Of a DNA stretch of 36,843 nt, positions 9,607-16,942 are shown piece after piece. The notes under the pieces are model-generated. The model saw nothing but the letters and a program-made list of their open reading frames with translations, was not told where the DNA came from and searched no databases. Numbering within the stretch: the stretch's first letter is position 1; each line of letters opens with the position of its first letter. The stretch comes from an uncultured Saprospirales bacterium. Its GTDB lineage: Bacteria > Bacteroidota > Bacteroidia > Chitinophagales > JADIYW01. The DNA lies in the NCBI GenBank assembly GCA_938008535.1, contig CALLKF010000199.1, positions 1 to 36,843 on the forward strand, written 5' to 3'. The translations under genes were made by a program, and so were the position numbers.

Positions 9607-11271
9607 ATGAATCGTTTTTTAGAAAAACTTGGAAAGGAAGATACTACATATTTACCAAAAATAGATGCTCATTTTTTTGTGGCAATTTTTGTTTTGTTGT
9701 TAGCAGCCATAAAACAATTATATGGCTTCCAACATCAACTTGATATTACTTTTTTTGATGAAACTGAATATTTGCATAAAGGCGTTGGCTTGGCTTCAAA
9801 AGTATACAACGATTGGGGTCCGAGTTATAATTTATGGTATTTTTTTGTTTCAAAATTCACAAAAAATAATATCGACACATTTTATCTGAACGTATCTATT
9901 TTATTGACAATTACACCAATTTTGTTGTATGTTTTTTTAGTGTTTCATCGTGTGCAAAGAACGTTGGCTTTATTGTTGTCGTTATCATTTTTAATGCAAG
10001 AATTATTGTTGAATAATTTCACTTATGTTAGTCATTTTTGTTTATGTATTTTATTAATTGGATTTATTTTTATTGCCATCACAAAAAAAAATGAACACAA
10101 ACTAATTATTGCTATTTCGGCTGCATACATATGTATGTATGCGCGACAAGAATTTTTGCTGTTCGTTGCTTCGTTGTTGGTTTTGTATGTGCTTCAAATA
10201 ATTTATCAAAAGAAAATTCAATTGCATTTTAGCTACTTATTTCTGCTTTTGGTAATAGTTGGTTTGTATGTAATTTTTGGACCACTTTCTATGCAAGCAG
10301 AAGGAATGGATAGAAGTTATTTTGCGTTTATGCAGCATTTCGTAAAAAACTATATGTTCTGGAATCGCAAATATTATTCGATTGATGAATTACGTGCATT
10401 GAATTTATTTGATGATAGCAAAACGATGTTTCAATGTATGTTCGCAAATCCGTTTTTATTTGGCAAACATATATTGACGAACATCGCAAATTATTTCATT
10501 AACGTATTTTTTTATATCGAAAGTTATTTGTTACCAAAACCAATTTTTCATTACTTAGGCAAAGCGAAACATTTATTATTTATTGGTGTTTCAGGATATT
10601 TGGTGTATCTTTTTTTTAAAGAAAAATTTATCAAGAAAACAATACGATTAGCGCAAGAACATAATATGGTGTTTTTGATTTATGTTGTTTTTTTATCGCT
10701 GAGTTTTTTCTCTATTGTGTTTATTTATCCAAACAGACATTATATAATTATGCAGTTTTTTTGGTTGATTTTATTTTTAGGTTTTCTGTTAAAAGACAAA
10801 GCAAAATTAATTAACAACAACTTTATTTTTTATGGAATTATTTTATTTATCTTATTTTTTGTTCCTACATCAAACCATGTTTCGTTCTATACTTTATCGA
10901 ACAAAGATGCACAGAAACAACCGAATTTAAAGGCAATTCAATATTTAACTACGTATAATAATAACCAACCAACTGTTTTTTTTACTACTGAAAATGGTTT
11001 TGAAACCTATTTGCCAAAAAACTACAAAGCACTATTCATGAATGCAGATGATTTGAAACCATACTTAGTAAACAATGATTTTAAATTAAGCAAATTTGTA
11101 GAAGATAAAAAAATTGACATCTTTTACATGAATGAAAAATTGACATTTTATGTTGATTACGCCAAAGTCAAAGAAACTGAATTATTGCTACATCATCCAG
11201 ATAGTTTAGGATTTAGAAAACAATTGCTAGATACTTCAACACAAGCATATTTGCTGGTAAAAGACAATTAA
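9607..11271 (+). CDS. Polytopic GT-C fold glycosyltransferase-like membrane protein
   Basis: This is an integral membrane protein of 554 residues with about ten or more hydrophobic segments (for example 22-36, 95-135, 140-160, 175-195, 208-228, 360-420) and a soluble C-terminal region from about 440. The first extracytoplasmic loop carries an acidic pair, D51-E52 in ITFFDETEYLHKG, the position where ArnT/PMT-type GT-C enzymes have their catalytic Asp/Glu, and a WGPSYNLWYFF stretch follows. Such enzymes transfer sugars from polyprenyl-phosphate donors to lipids or proteins; the substrate here is unknown. Its stop codon overlaps that of convergent nadE by four bases. Poly-T-rich codon use reflects its hydrophobicity. 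Family assignment is moderate, enzymatic role inferred. Confidence 0.75.
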   Translation: MNRFLEKLGKEDTTYLPKIDAHFFVAIFVLLLAAIKQLYGFQHQLDITFFDETEYLHKGVGLASKVYNDWGPSYNLWYFFVSKFTKNNIDTFYLNVSILLTITPILLYVFLVFHRVQRTLALLLSLSFLMQELLLNNFTYVSHFCLCILLIGFIFIAITKKNEHKLIIAISAAYICMYARQEFLLFVASLLVLYVLQIIYQKKIQLHFSYLFLLLVIVGLYVIFGPLSMQAEGMDRSYFAFMQHFVKNYMFWNRKYYSIDELRALNLFDDSKTMFQCMFANPFLFGKHILTNIANYFINVFFYIESYLLPKPIFHYLGKAKHLLFIGVSGYLVYLFFKEKFIKKTIRLAQEHNMVFLIYVVFLSLSFFSIVFIYPNRHYIIMQFFWLILFLGFLLKDKAKLINNNFIFYGIILFILFFVPTSNHVSFYTLSNKDAQKQPNLKAIQYLTTYNNNQPTVFFTTENGFETYLPKNYKALFMNADDLKPYLVNNDFKLSKFVEDKKIDIFYMNEKLTFYVDYAKVKETELLLHHPDSLGFRKQLLDTSTQAYLLVKDN

Positions 11272-12920
11272 CTTTCCAAATATTTCCCAACAATAGGCAA
11301 TCTTCTTCCTGAGCCAAATGCTTTTGGTGATACTCGTAAAATTGGTGGTGTTTGGTGACGTTTAAATTCATTTCTGTTAACCATTCGTAAAATGCGAGTA
11401 ATTAATTTTTCATCGAAACCTAAGTTTTCCAATTCATCAGGTCCTTGCCTATTTTCTATATACTCAAATAAAATTTTATCTAAAATAGAATAATCAGGCA
11501 ATGAATCTGAATCTTTTTGTCCAGGCCGCAACTCAGCACTTGGTGCTTTTGTTAAAATATGATCTGGAATAATTTCTTCGTCTTTATTGATGTACTTACA
11601 CACTTCATAAATCTGCGTTTTATACACATCAGCCAACACAGCCAAACCACCGCACATATCGCCATACAGCGTGCCATAGCCAACTGCAGCTTCACTTTTG
11701 TTGGTCGTGTTCAATAAAATATAACCGAATTTATTACTCAACGCCATCAGATAATTTCCGCGAATTCTTGCCTGCAAATTTTCTTCTGTAACATCAAACG
11801 GTTTGTTTTCAAAATGTGGTTGTAAGATTTTATCATACACATCAAATACTTCTTTTATCGGAATGATTTTGTGTGGCGAACCCAATGTTTCCAATAGTTT
11901 CAGCGAATCATCAACAGAATGTGATGTCGAAAATTGCGAAGGCATCAATACACTCAACACGTTTTCTTTTCCAAGTGCACGAACTGCTAAAACCAACACC
12001 AATGCCGAATCTACACCACCGCTTAATCCTAAAATGGCTTTCTTAAATCCTAATTTTTGAAAATAATTTTTAATACCACAAACCAATGCATCATGAATTA
12101 ATTGAATAGAAGAACAGTTTTGAATTTTAAATTCTGAATTCTGAATTATTGTATTGTCTTCATTTATTTCATAAAATTTTATAGCTTCTACAAAATAATC
12201 AAACTCATCAATTACATTACCTTTTGCATCAACCACTAAACTTCCGCCATCAAAAATTAATTCAGTTTGCGCGCCAACGCAATTGCAATAAAACACAGGC
12301 AAATTAAACGCAGTCGCATTTTTACGAACAACATCAATTCTTTTTTTTGCCTGATTATAATTAAAAGGCGACGCAGATAAATTGAATAAAATATCAGGTT
12401 GCAATTTTGCCAGTTCTGCAATAGGATTTATTTTATATAACGGATTTTGTTCACCAGTGTCCCAAATATCTTCACAAATAGAAATCGCTAATTTTTTGCC
12501 TTTAAATTCGAAAATATCAAATGAATGATTCGGTTCAAAATATCGATATTCATCAAACACATCATACGTTGGCAATAAGGTTTTATGTGCTAAAAATTGC
12601 ACTTTACCATCAGCAATAAAATACGCAGAATTGAATAAATCTTTTCCGTTTTTTGATGGATTTTTAGATGGCGCACCAACTACTACAGCGATTTTATTTC
12701 CACAAAATTCTGCTAATTTTTGAATTATAGTTGAGCATTCATTTATAAAATGATGAAATTCTAAAAAGTCGCGTGGTGGATAGCCACAAACCGATAATTC
12801 ACTAAATAAAATCAAATCTGCATTCTCTGCAATTCCTTTTTCAATAGCAGTTTTCATTTTTTCAAAATTGCCGTTGAAATCACCAATCATATAATTCAGT
12901 TGTGCTAATCCTATTTTCAT
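11268..12920 (-). CDS. nadE: Glutamine-dependent NAD+ synthase
   Basis: NadE makes NAD+ from deamido-NAD+ and ATP, using ammonia from glutamine. The 550-residue protein has both expected domains. The N-terminal carbon-nitrogen hydrolase shows the Glu-Lys-Cys triad: E41 (LILFSELSVCGYPPRD), K113 (AHKTLLPTYD) and C149 (ISICEDIWD). The C-terminal synthetase has the ATP-pyrophosphatase P-loop SGGVDS at 300-305 and KAPSAELRPGQKDSDSLPDY further on. Between the two, residues about 257-271 (IIQNSEFKIQNCSS) are encoded by a degenerate heptamer array, probably an insertion in the interdomain linker. The gene is divergent from gldB across 86 bases. A TACTTTTA element sits four bases before the ATG. Confidence 0.97.
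   Translation of the reverse strand: MKIGLAQLNYMIGDFNGNFEKMKTAIEKGIAENADLILFSELSVCGYPPRDFLEFHHFINECSTIIQKLAEFCGNKIAVVVGAPSKNPSKNGKDLFNSAYFIADGKVQFLAHKTLLPTYDVFDEYRYFEPNHSFDIFEFKGKKLAISICEDIWDTGEQNPLYKINPIAELAKLQPDILFNLSASPFNYNQAKKRIDVVRKNATAFNLPVFYCNCVGAQTELIFDGGSLVVDAKGNVIDEFDYFVEAIKFYEINEDNTIIQNSEFKIQNCSSIQLIHDALVCGIKNYFQKLGFKKAILGLSGGVDSALVLVLAVRALGKENVLSVLMPSQFSTSHSVDDSLKLLETLGSPHKIIPIKEVFDVYDKILQPHFENKPFDVTEENLQARIRGNYLMALSNKFGYILLNTTNKSEAAVGYGTLYGDMCGGLAVLADVYKTQIYEVCKYINKDEEIIPDHILTKAPSAELRPGQKDSDSLPDYSILDKILFEYIENRQGPDELENLGFDEKLITRILRMVNRNEFKRHQTPPILRVSPKAFGSGRRLPIVGKYLES
12119..12147. repeat. Degenerate heptamer array inside nadE
   Basis: Read on the minus strand, four consecutive 7-base words occur: AATTCAG twice, then AATTTAA and AATTCAA. 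The array encodes the NSEFKIQN part of the NadE interdomain linker and remains in frame. It belongs to the same period-7 class as the arrays in sucB and in several intergenic regions here. Confidence 0.7.
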
Positions 12921-12924
12921 GATG

Positions 12925-12932
12925 TAAAAGTA
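12925..12932 (-). promoter_or_regulatory. Possible -7 element of nadE, nearly leaderless
   Basis: The minus strand reads TACTTTTA followed by CATC and the ATG. The same 15 bases, TACTTTTACATCATG, occur at the start of the 92-aa gene (15622-15636). It matches TAnnTTTG except for the last base, and no good -33 TTG is evident. Confidence 0.35.
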
Positions 12933-12979
12933 ATATAATAAGATACGTTAACAAAATATCGACATGGCGATTTTTATCT

Positions 12980-12987
12980 TATTTTTG
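12980..12987 (+). promoter_or_regulatory. -7 element of gldB
   Basis: TATTTTTG matches TAnnTTTG exactly and lies 19 bases before the gldB ATG at 13007, in the short nadE-gldB divergent gap. The -33 TTG is not obvious. Confidence 0.45.
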
Positions 12988-13006
12988 CAAACAAAATTCA
13001 GTTCAA

Positions 13007-14047
13007 ATGAATCCATTTCAAAAAATAATTGGCATTGCATTTTTGATGCTTGCTACCTATTCTTGTACTTGCAATCGTTCGCAAAATCAAGCAAAAAAAG
13101 AAAAAGAAATTAATGCATCAACAGTTGATGTAAATATAGTTCGTTTTGAGAAAGAATTACATGCTTGTAAACCTGAAACGATTGAAATCGATTTAGAAAA
13201 ATTAAATCAAAAACATAAATTATTTTATCCAATTTACTACAATCAAGTATTAAATATTCCTGCGGTTGGAGACAAAACTGCTCAATTAAAAGTAATGCAG
13301 GATTTATTGACTAATAAATATAGTGTTGCCTTATATGACACTGTTCAGTATAAATTTCCAGATTTAAAATTTTTAGAAGATGATTTGCAAACTTGCTTTG
13401 CTAATTACAAATCATATTTTCCTAAAAAACCAATACCAAAAATTTATACGTGTATTTCTGAGTTTTCGTATTCTGTTTTTACCATCGCTGATAGTTTAAT
13501 TGGAATTTCGTTGGATAAATATTTAGGATCAAAATACATTTACTATGCTTCCGTTTTCCAAGAATCATCGTATATGATTCCAACTTTTGATAAAAAATTT
13601 ATGGCAATTGATGTTGCAAATGCATTAGCATCTAATGTTATTGATGCACCAAACGACAAATCTACGTTGTTGGATAAAATGCTAACCGAAGGAAAAATCT
13701 TGTATTTTATGCAAAGTGTTTTACCTAAAAAAAAGGATGCTGATATTATTAAATACACAGAGCAACAATACAAATGGTGCATTGAAAGTGAAGCACAAAT
13801 CTGGACGTATTTTTTAAATCAGAATATTTTGTATGACACCAGATTTGAACAATTTAAATACGTGAAAGATGGACCGTATACTTATGGAATGCCAAAAGAA
13901 AGTCCAGGTAAAGTTGGTGCGTGGCTTGGCTGGCAAATTATCAGAAAGTACATGCAAGAAAATTCGAATACCACATTGAAGCAATTGATAGATGAGAAAG
14001 ACGGACAAAAAATTTTAACAGCATCGAAATACAAACCAAAGACTTAA
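13007..14047 (+). CDS. gldB: Gliding motility lipoprotein GldB
   Basis: GldB is an envelope lipoprotein required for gliding and for stability of the type IX secretion/gliding machinery in Flavobacterium. The 346-residue protein starts with a lipoprotein signal peptide and a Cys at position 20 (LATYSC). The mature part begins VDVNIVRFEKEL and ends with the family-typical FMAIDVANALASNVI, QYKWCIESEAQIWTYFL and GKVGAWLGWQIIRKYM stretches. In Flavobacterium gldB is followed by gldC; the next gene here is not gldC by sequence. Together with sprA at the other end of the window it indicates a functional type IX/gliding apparatus, though non-gliding Bacteroidota also keep gldB. Confidence 0.92.
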   Translation: MNPFQKIIGIAFLMLATYSCTCNRSQNQAKKEKEINASTVDVNIVRFEKELHACKPETIEIDLEKLNQKHKLFYPIYYNQVLNIPAVGDKTAQLKVMQDLLTNKYSVALYDTVQYKFPDLKFLEDDLQTCFANYKSYFPKKPIPKIYTCISEFSYSVFTIADSLIGISLDKYLGSKYIYYASVFQESSYMIPTFDKKFMAIDVANALASNVIDAPNDKSTLLDKMLTEGKILYFMQSVLPKKKDADIIKYTEQQYKWCIESEAQIWTYFLNQNILYDTRFEQFKYVKDGPYTYGMPKESPGKVGAWLGWQIIRKYMQENSNTTLKQLIDEKDGQKILTASKYKPKT

Positions 14048-14113
14048 ACTACAAGTTGATATTTATTCTTTTTATTACTGATAATTGTCATTAAATATTT
14101 CTAAACGCTGTTT

Positions 14114-14121
14114 TAATTTTG
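14114..14121 (+). promoter_or_regulatory. Possible -7 element of the 134-aa gene
   Basis: TAATTTTG fits TAnnTTTG and ends 13 bases before the ATG at 14135. A TTG at 14085-14087 is 26 bases upstream, slightly farther than usual. Confidence 0.4.
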
Positions 14122-14134
14122 TAAAAAAAATAAA

Positions 14135-14539
14135 ATGGATATTAATATAAACGGACACACAAAACTATCAGACATTCAACATGAATTTATGAATCGTTTT
14201 CCATTTCTAAAATTGGAATTCTATAAGCACACACATCACGAAGGTGAAATTTCCAGCAATGCTGATAAAATAAATTTATCACACACAATTAACGACATTA
14301 ACTCATCTGCAACTGAATTTGAATGGCATATAAGTGGACAAATGACCGTGAAAGAAATGGAAGCTGATTTTCAAGATAAATTAAAAATTGGTGTTCACGT
14401 TTTTCGTAAGTCTGGAATTAATTGGTTGCAAACAGGTGCGACAGACAACTGGACGTTAGCAGAACAAAATACACATGCAAAAGAAATGCTGGAAGAATTA
14501 CCTAAAGAAGAACCTGAAGATTACCACGAACACGAATAG
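14135..14539 (+). CDS. Small conserved Bacteroidota protein with an internal duplication
   Basis: The function is not known to me, but the pattern TLAEQN near the C-terminus and the overall sequence resemble a conserved small protein seen across Bacteroidota. It is 134 residues, soluble, acidic at the C-terminus (EELPKEEPEDYHEHE) and His-rich around 29-34 (YKHTHHEGE). Two segments look alike: about 8-31 (TKLSDIQHEFMNRFPFLKLEF) and about 70-93 (MTVKEMEADFQDKLKIGVHVF), each a T-x-x-(I/M) helix followed by a strand ending F-(Y/R)-K. This suggests a tandem of a small alpha/beta unit. It follows gldB after 87 bases with its own -7-like element and converges on the MBL gene with a 10-base gap. Confidence 0.75.
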   Translation: MDININGHTKLSDIQHEFMNRFPFLKLEFYKHTHHEGEISSNADKINLSHTINDINSSATEFEWHISGQMTVKEMEADFQDKLKIGVHVFRKSGINWLQTGATDNWTLAEQNTHAKEMLEELPKEEPEDYHEHE

Positions 14540-14549
14540 AACTCCATCA

Positions 14550-15311
14550 TTACATATTGATTTGCAAACCGTCAAAAGCTAGAAAAACATTATTAGGTAA
14601 TTCTTTTTGTACTTCATCCTGCAAACCTAAATGATGCGAAATGTGCGTAAAATAAGCTCGTTCAGGTTTTATTTTAGCAACGATTTCTAGTGCTTGTTGT
14701 AAATTAAAATGCGAATAATGTGTTTCTTTTCGCAATGCATTTAACACCAAAATTTTTGTTCCTTTTATTTTTTCCAACTCTTCATCAGCGATAAAATTGG
14801 CATCAGTAATGTAAGTAAAATCATTTATTCGAAAACCTAAAACAGGCAATGTTTTATGTATCACGCGAATCGGAACAAACGAAATATCATGAATAGAAAA
14901 CGGATTTTCATCAATTGTATTTAATTGAATTTGCGGCGCGCCCGGATATTGCTGCTCTTCAAACGCATAACCAAATTCTCGTTTCAAGGTTTGCTGCACA
15001 ATTTCTTCAGCATACACATCAATTTTTTTATTCAATAAATAATTAAACGGACGAATATCATCTAAACCAGCCACATGATCTTTGTGTCCATGCGTAAACA
15101 AAACAGCATCTAAATCCTGCACATTTTCGCGCAACATTTGCGAACGAAAATCTGGACCAGTATCAACAACCACAGTAGTTTCGGTAGATTGTATCAACAA
15201 CGAAGTTCGCGTGCGTTTGTCTTTTAAATTAGTAGATTGACAAACTTCGCATTTGCAAGTAATTACCGGAACGCCTTGCGATGTGCCTGTGCCGAGAAAA
15301 GTGAATTGCAT
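14550..15311 (-). CDS. MBL-fold metallo-hydrolase, PhnP-like
   Basis: This is a cytoplasmic metallo-beta-lactamase-fold phosphodiesterase-type hydrolase of 253 residues. The metal-binding motif THGHKDH supplies H74, H76, D78 and H79; further ligands are expected at D193-like ITDANFI and the C-terminal HISHH. The N-terminus GTGTSQGVPVITCKCEVC carries C19, C21 and C24, like the structural zinc site of E. coli PhnP. PhnP hydrolyses cyclic ribose phosphodiesters in phosphonate use, but no phn genes are nearby, so the substrate remains open. It follows the 92-aa gene after 34 bases that hold a heptamer array, probably one operon. Confidence 0.88.
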   Translation of the reverse strand: MQFTFLGTGTSQGVPVITCKCEVCQSTNLKDKRTRTSLLIQSTETTVVVDTGPDFRSQMLRENVQDLDAVLFTHGHKDHVAGLDDIRPFNYLLNKKIDVYAEEIVQQTLKREFGYAFEEQQYPGAPQIQLNTIDENPFSIHDISFVPIRVIHKTLPVLGFRINDFTYITDANFIADEELEKIKGTKILVLNALRKETHYSHFNLQQALEIVAKIKPERAYFTHISHHLGLQDEVQKELPNNVFLAFDGLQINM

Positions 15312-15313
15312 GT

Positions 15314-15341
15314 TTAGTTGTGAGTTGTTAGTTGTTAGAAA
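15314..15341. repeat. Degenerate heptamer array before the MBL gene
   Basis: Four 7-base words in a row on the plus strand: TTAGTTG, TGAGTTG, TTAGTTG and TTAGAAA. It fills the gap between the 92-aa gene's stop and the MBL gene's ATG and begins three bases upstream of that ATG, in its leader. Confidence 0.7.
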
Positions 15342-15345
15342 AAAA

Positions 15346-15624
15346 TTAGTCTAACACCAATTTATGTTGAGCAACTTTATTGAAAATTTCTAATTGCTTA
15401 TCGTCCAAACCATCGCTGGTTAAAACAACTTGATGCATAATTTCTATCAATGCATTGATGCGCGATTCGGTATCATAAAATTTATTGACAACAGCCACGC
15501 GTTTATCTTCTAAAATGCAATAGCCGGATTGGAACGAACCTTTTTCGTAGCGAACAACATATTTGTTCTCTTTCATAATCGATTCGAGCAACGTTAAAGT
15601 AGTAGCATTATATCTAAAAGCCAT
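15346..15624 (-). CDS. Small conserved Bacteroidota protein of unknown function (92 aa)
   Basis: I do not know a function. The 92-residue soluble protein contains a stretch resembling small proteins common in Bacteroidota: NKYVVRYEKGSFQSG, followed by CILEDKRVAVVNKF and ESRINALIEI. Strands flank a Gly-rich turn and a C-terminal helical part (DKQLEIFNKVAQ). Homologues from memory often start near residue 17 (MKENKY), but the ATG at 15624 has a -7-like element four bases before it, the same arrangement as at nadE. It precedes the MBL gene in the same direction by 34 bases, so the two may work together. Confidence 0.78.
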   Translation of the reverse strand: MAFRYNATTLTLLESIMKENKYVVRYEKGSFQSGYCILEDKRVAVVNKFYDTESRINALIEIMHQVVLTSDGLDDKQLEIFNKVAQHKLVLD

Positions 15625-15628
15625 GATG

Positions 15629-15636
15629 TAAAAGTA
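15629..15636 (-). promoter_or_regulatory. Possible -7 element of the 92-aa gene, nearly leaderless
   Basis: The minus strand reads TACTTTTA, then CATC, then ATG, identical over 15 bases to the nadE start region. The last base departs from TAnnTTTG. Confidence 0.35.
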
Positions 15637-15639
15637 GCA

Positions 15640-15667
15640 AGTTATTAGGTATTAGTTATTAGATTTT
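15640..15667. repeat. Degenerate heptamer array upstream of the 92-aa gene
   Basis: Four 7-base words on the plus strand: AGTTATT, AGGTATT, AGTTATT and AGATTTT. It sits in the divergent gap between the 92-aa gene and the Rrf2 regulator, just upstream of the proposed -7 element. Confidence 0.65.
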
Positions 15668-15767
15668 TTGCACAAATAATAATCTTTCCACATAAAACCT
15701 ACCTAATCCATAGAGAAATAAAAAAATTGTATCTTTAAAACACAGATTTTAAATTTCAAACCGTAAA

Positions 15768-16211
15768 ATGTTATCTAAAAAAACAAAATACGCTATCAAT
15801 GCATTGGTTTATTTGGCAAAAAAACCACCGAAACAGCCGATTTTAATTAGTGAAATTGCTGAACATGAACATATACCAAAAAAGTTTTTAGAAACTATTT
15901 TGCTGGATTTGCGCAATGCTGGCATTTTAAATTCTAAAAAAGGAAAAGGTGGTGGCTACTATTTAATAAAAAAACCAAGCGAAGTAAATTTGGCTGAAAT
16001 TATTCGGTATTTTGATGGTGCAATTGGACTGTTGCCTTGCGTTACACATAAATATTACGAAAAATGCGATGAATGCGAAGACGAAGTTACTTGTGGAATT
16101 CGTCACGCGTTTTTACAAATTAGAAATGAAACGGTTGAACTGTTAAAAAAAGATACGCTGGAAAAAATTATTAAGAACGAAGAAAAGCTGAAGAAAAATG
16201 CTGACAAATGA
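15768..16211 (+). CDS. Rrf2-family transcriptional regulator, possibly Fe-S dependent
   Basis: Rrf2 proteins are dimeric winged-helix regulators, many of them sensing Fe-S status, nitric oxide or redox. The 147-residue product starts with the family signature (MLSKKTKYAINALVYLA), has the recognition helix around 26-55 (ISEIAEHEHIPKKFLETIL) and the wing GKGGGYYL at 60-66. The sensor region carries four cysteines, C91, C100, C103 and C109, close to the IscR cluster spacing (C92, C98, C104), so Fe-S binding is plausible. The gene overlaps the DUF2461 gene by 14 bases, implying co-expression; no isc/suf genes are in view. A TATCTTTA element lies at 15730-15737. Confidence 0.9.
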   Translation: MLSKKTKYAINALVYLAKKPPKQPILISEIAEHEHIPKKFLETILLDLRNAGILNSKKGKGGGYYLIKKPSEVNLAEIIRYFDGAIGLLPCVTHKYYEKCDECEDEVTCGIRHAFLQIRNETVELLKKDTLEKIIKNEEKLKKNADK

Positions 16212-16857
16212 TACGCTGAAATTTTTAAAAGAATTAAGCAAAAATAATAATAAAGAATGGTTTGAAAAGAACCGAAAACGCTACGACAACGCGCAAACCG
16301 AAATCAAAACTTTTATTGCTGCTTGGATAAATAATTATGGCAAAAAAGATGAAAGCATTTCACACTTAGATCCTAAAAAATGCATTTTCAGAATTAATCG
16401 TGATGTGCGGTTTTCTGCAAACAAAGCGCCTTATAAAAATAATTTGGGTGCGTATTTAACTAAAGGTGGAAAGAATACAAATTTGGCTGGTTTTTATTTA
16501 CACATTGAGCCAAATAATTGTTTTTTTGGTGCTGGAAATTATATGCCAATGCCAGATCAGTTAGCAAAAATTAGACAAGAAATTGATTATAATTTTTCTG
16601 ATTTTAAAAAGATAATTTCATCTAAAAAATTCAAAGATAGTTTTGGTGATTTAAGCCAAGAAAATAAACTCAAAAGACCACCAAAAGGTTACGATGAAAA
16701 TAATGTTGCGGTTGAATACTTGAAACTAAAAGGATTCACAGTTTTCAAAAAATTATCTGATGAAGAAATTACTTCAAAAGATTTTGTAAAAACAATTACA
16801 GAACTTTCCGCAACCGTAAAACCATTCATTGATTTTCTGAATGGTGCTGTTGAGTAA
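16198..16857 (+). CDS. DUF2461 family protein
   Basis: The family (TIGR02453/DUF2461) is widespread but has no settled biochemical function. The 219-residue soluble protein has its hallmarks: NNNKEWFEKNRKRYD near the start, FRINRDVRFSANKAPYKNN around 64-83, and FYLHIEPNNCFFGAGNYMP around 97-115. The charged R-D-x-R-F and K-x-P-Y-K-x-N motifs look like a nucleic-acid or phosphate-binding surface, which is an inference. Its ATG lies inside the 3' end of the Rrf2 gene (14-base overlap), so translation is probably coupled to that regulator. Confidence 0.9.
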   Translation: MLTNDTLKFLKELSKNNNKEWFEKNRKRYDNAQTEIKTFIAAWINNYGKKDESISHLDPKKCIFRINRDVRFSANKAPYKNNLGAYLTKGGKNTNLAGFYLHIEPNNCFFGAGNYMPMPDQLAKIRQEIDYNFSDFKKIISSKKFKDSFGDLSQENKLKRPPKGYDENNVAVEYLKLKGFTVFKKLSDEEITSKDFVKTITELSATVKPFIDFLNGAVE

Positions 16858-16930
16858 TTTTATGCTTTATCAAAACCTTAAATAAATAGTATTATCACAT
16901 TCAAAACAAAATTATCTTTCAGATAATTGC

Positions 16931-16938
16931 TATTTTTG
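16931..16938 (+). promoter_or_regulatory. -7 element of serA, nearly leaderless
   Basis: TATTTTTG matches TAnnTTTG exactly and ends four bases before the serA ATG at 16943, so transcription would start at or next to the start codon. No clear TTG at -33. Confidence 0.4.
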
Positions 16939-16942
16939 ATTT

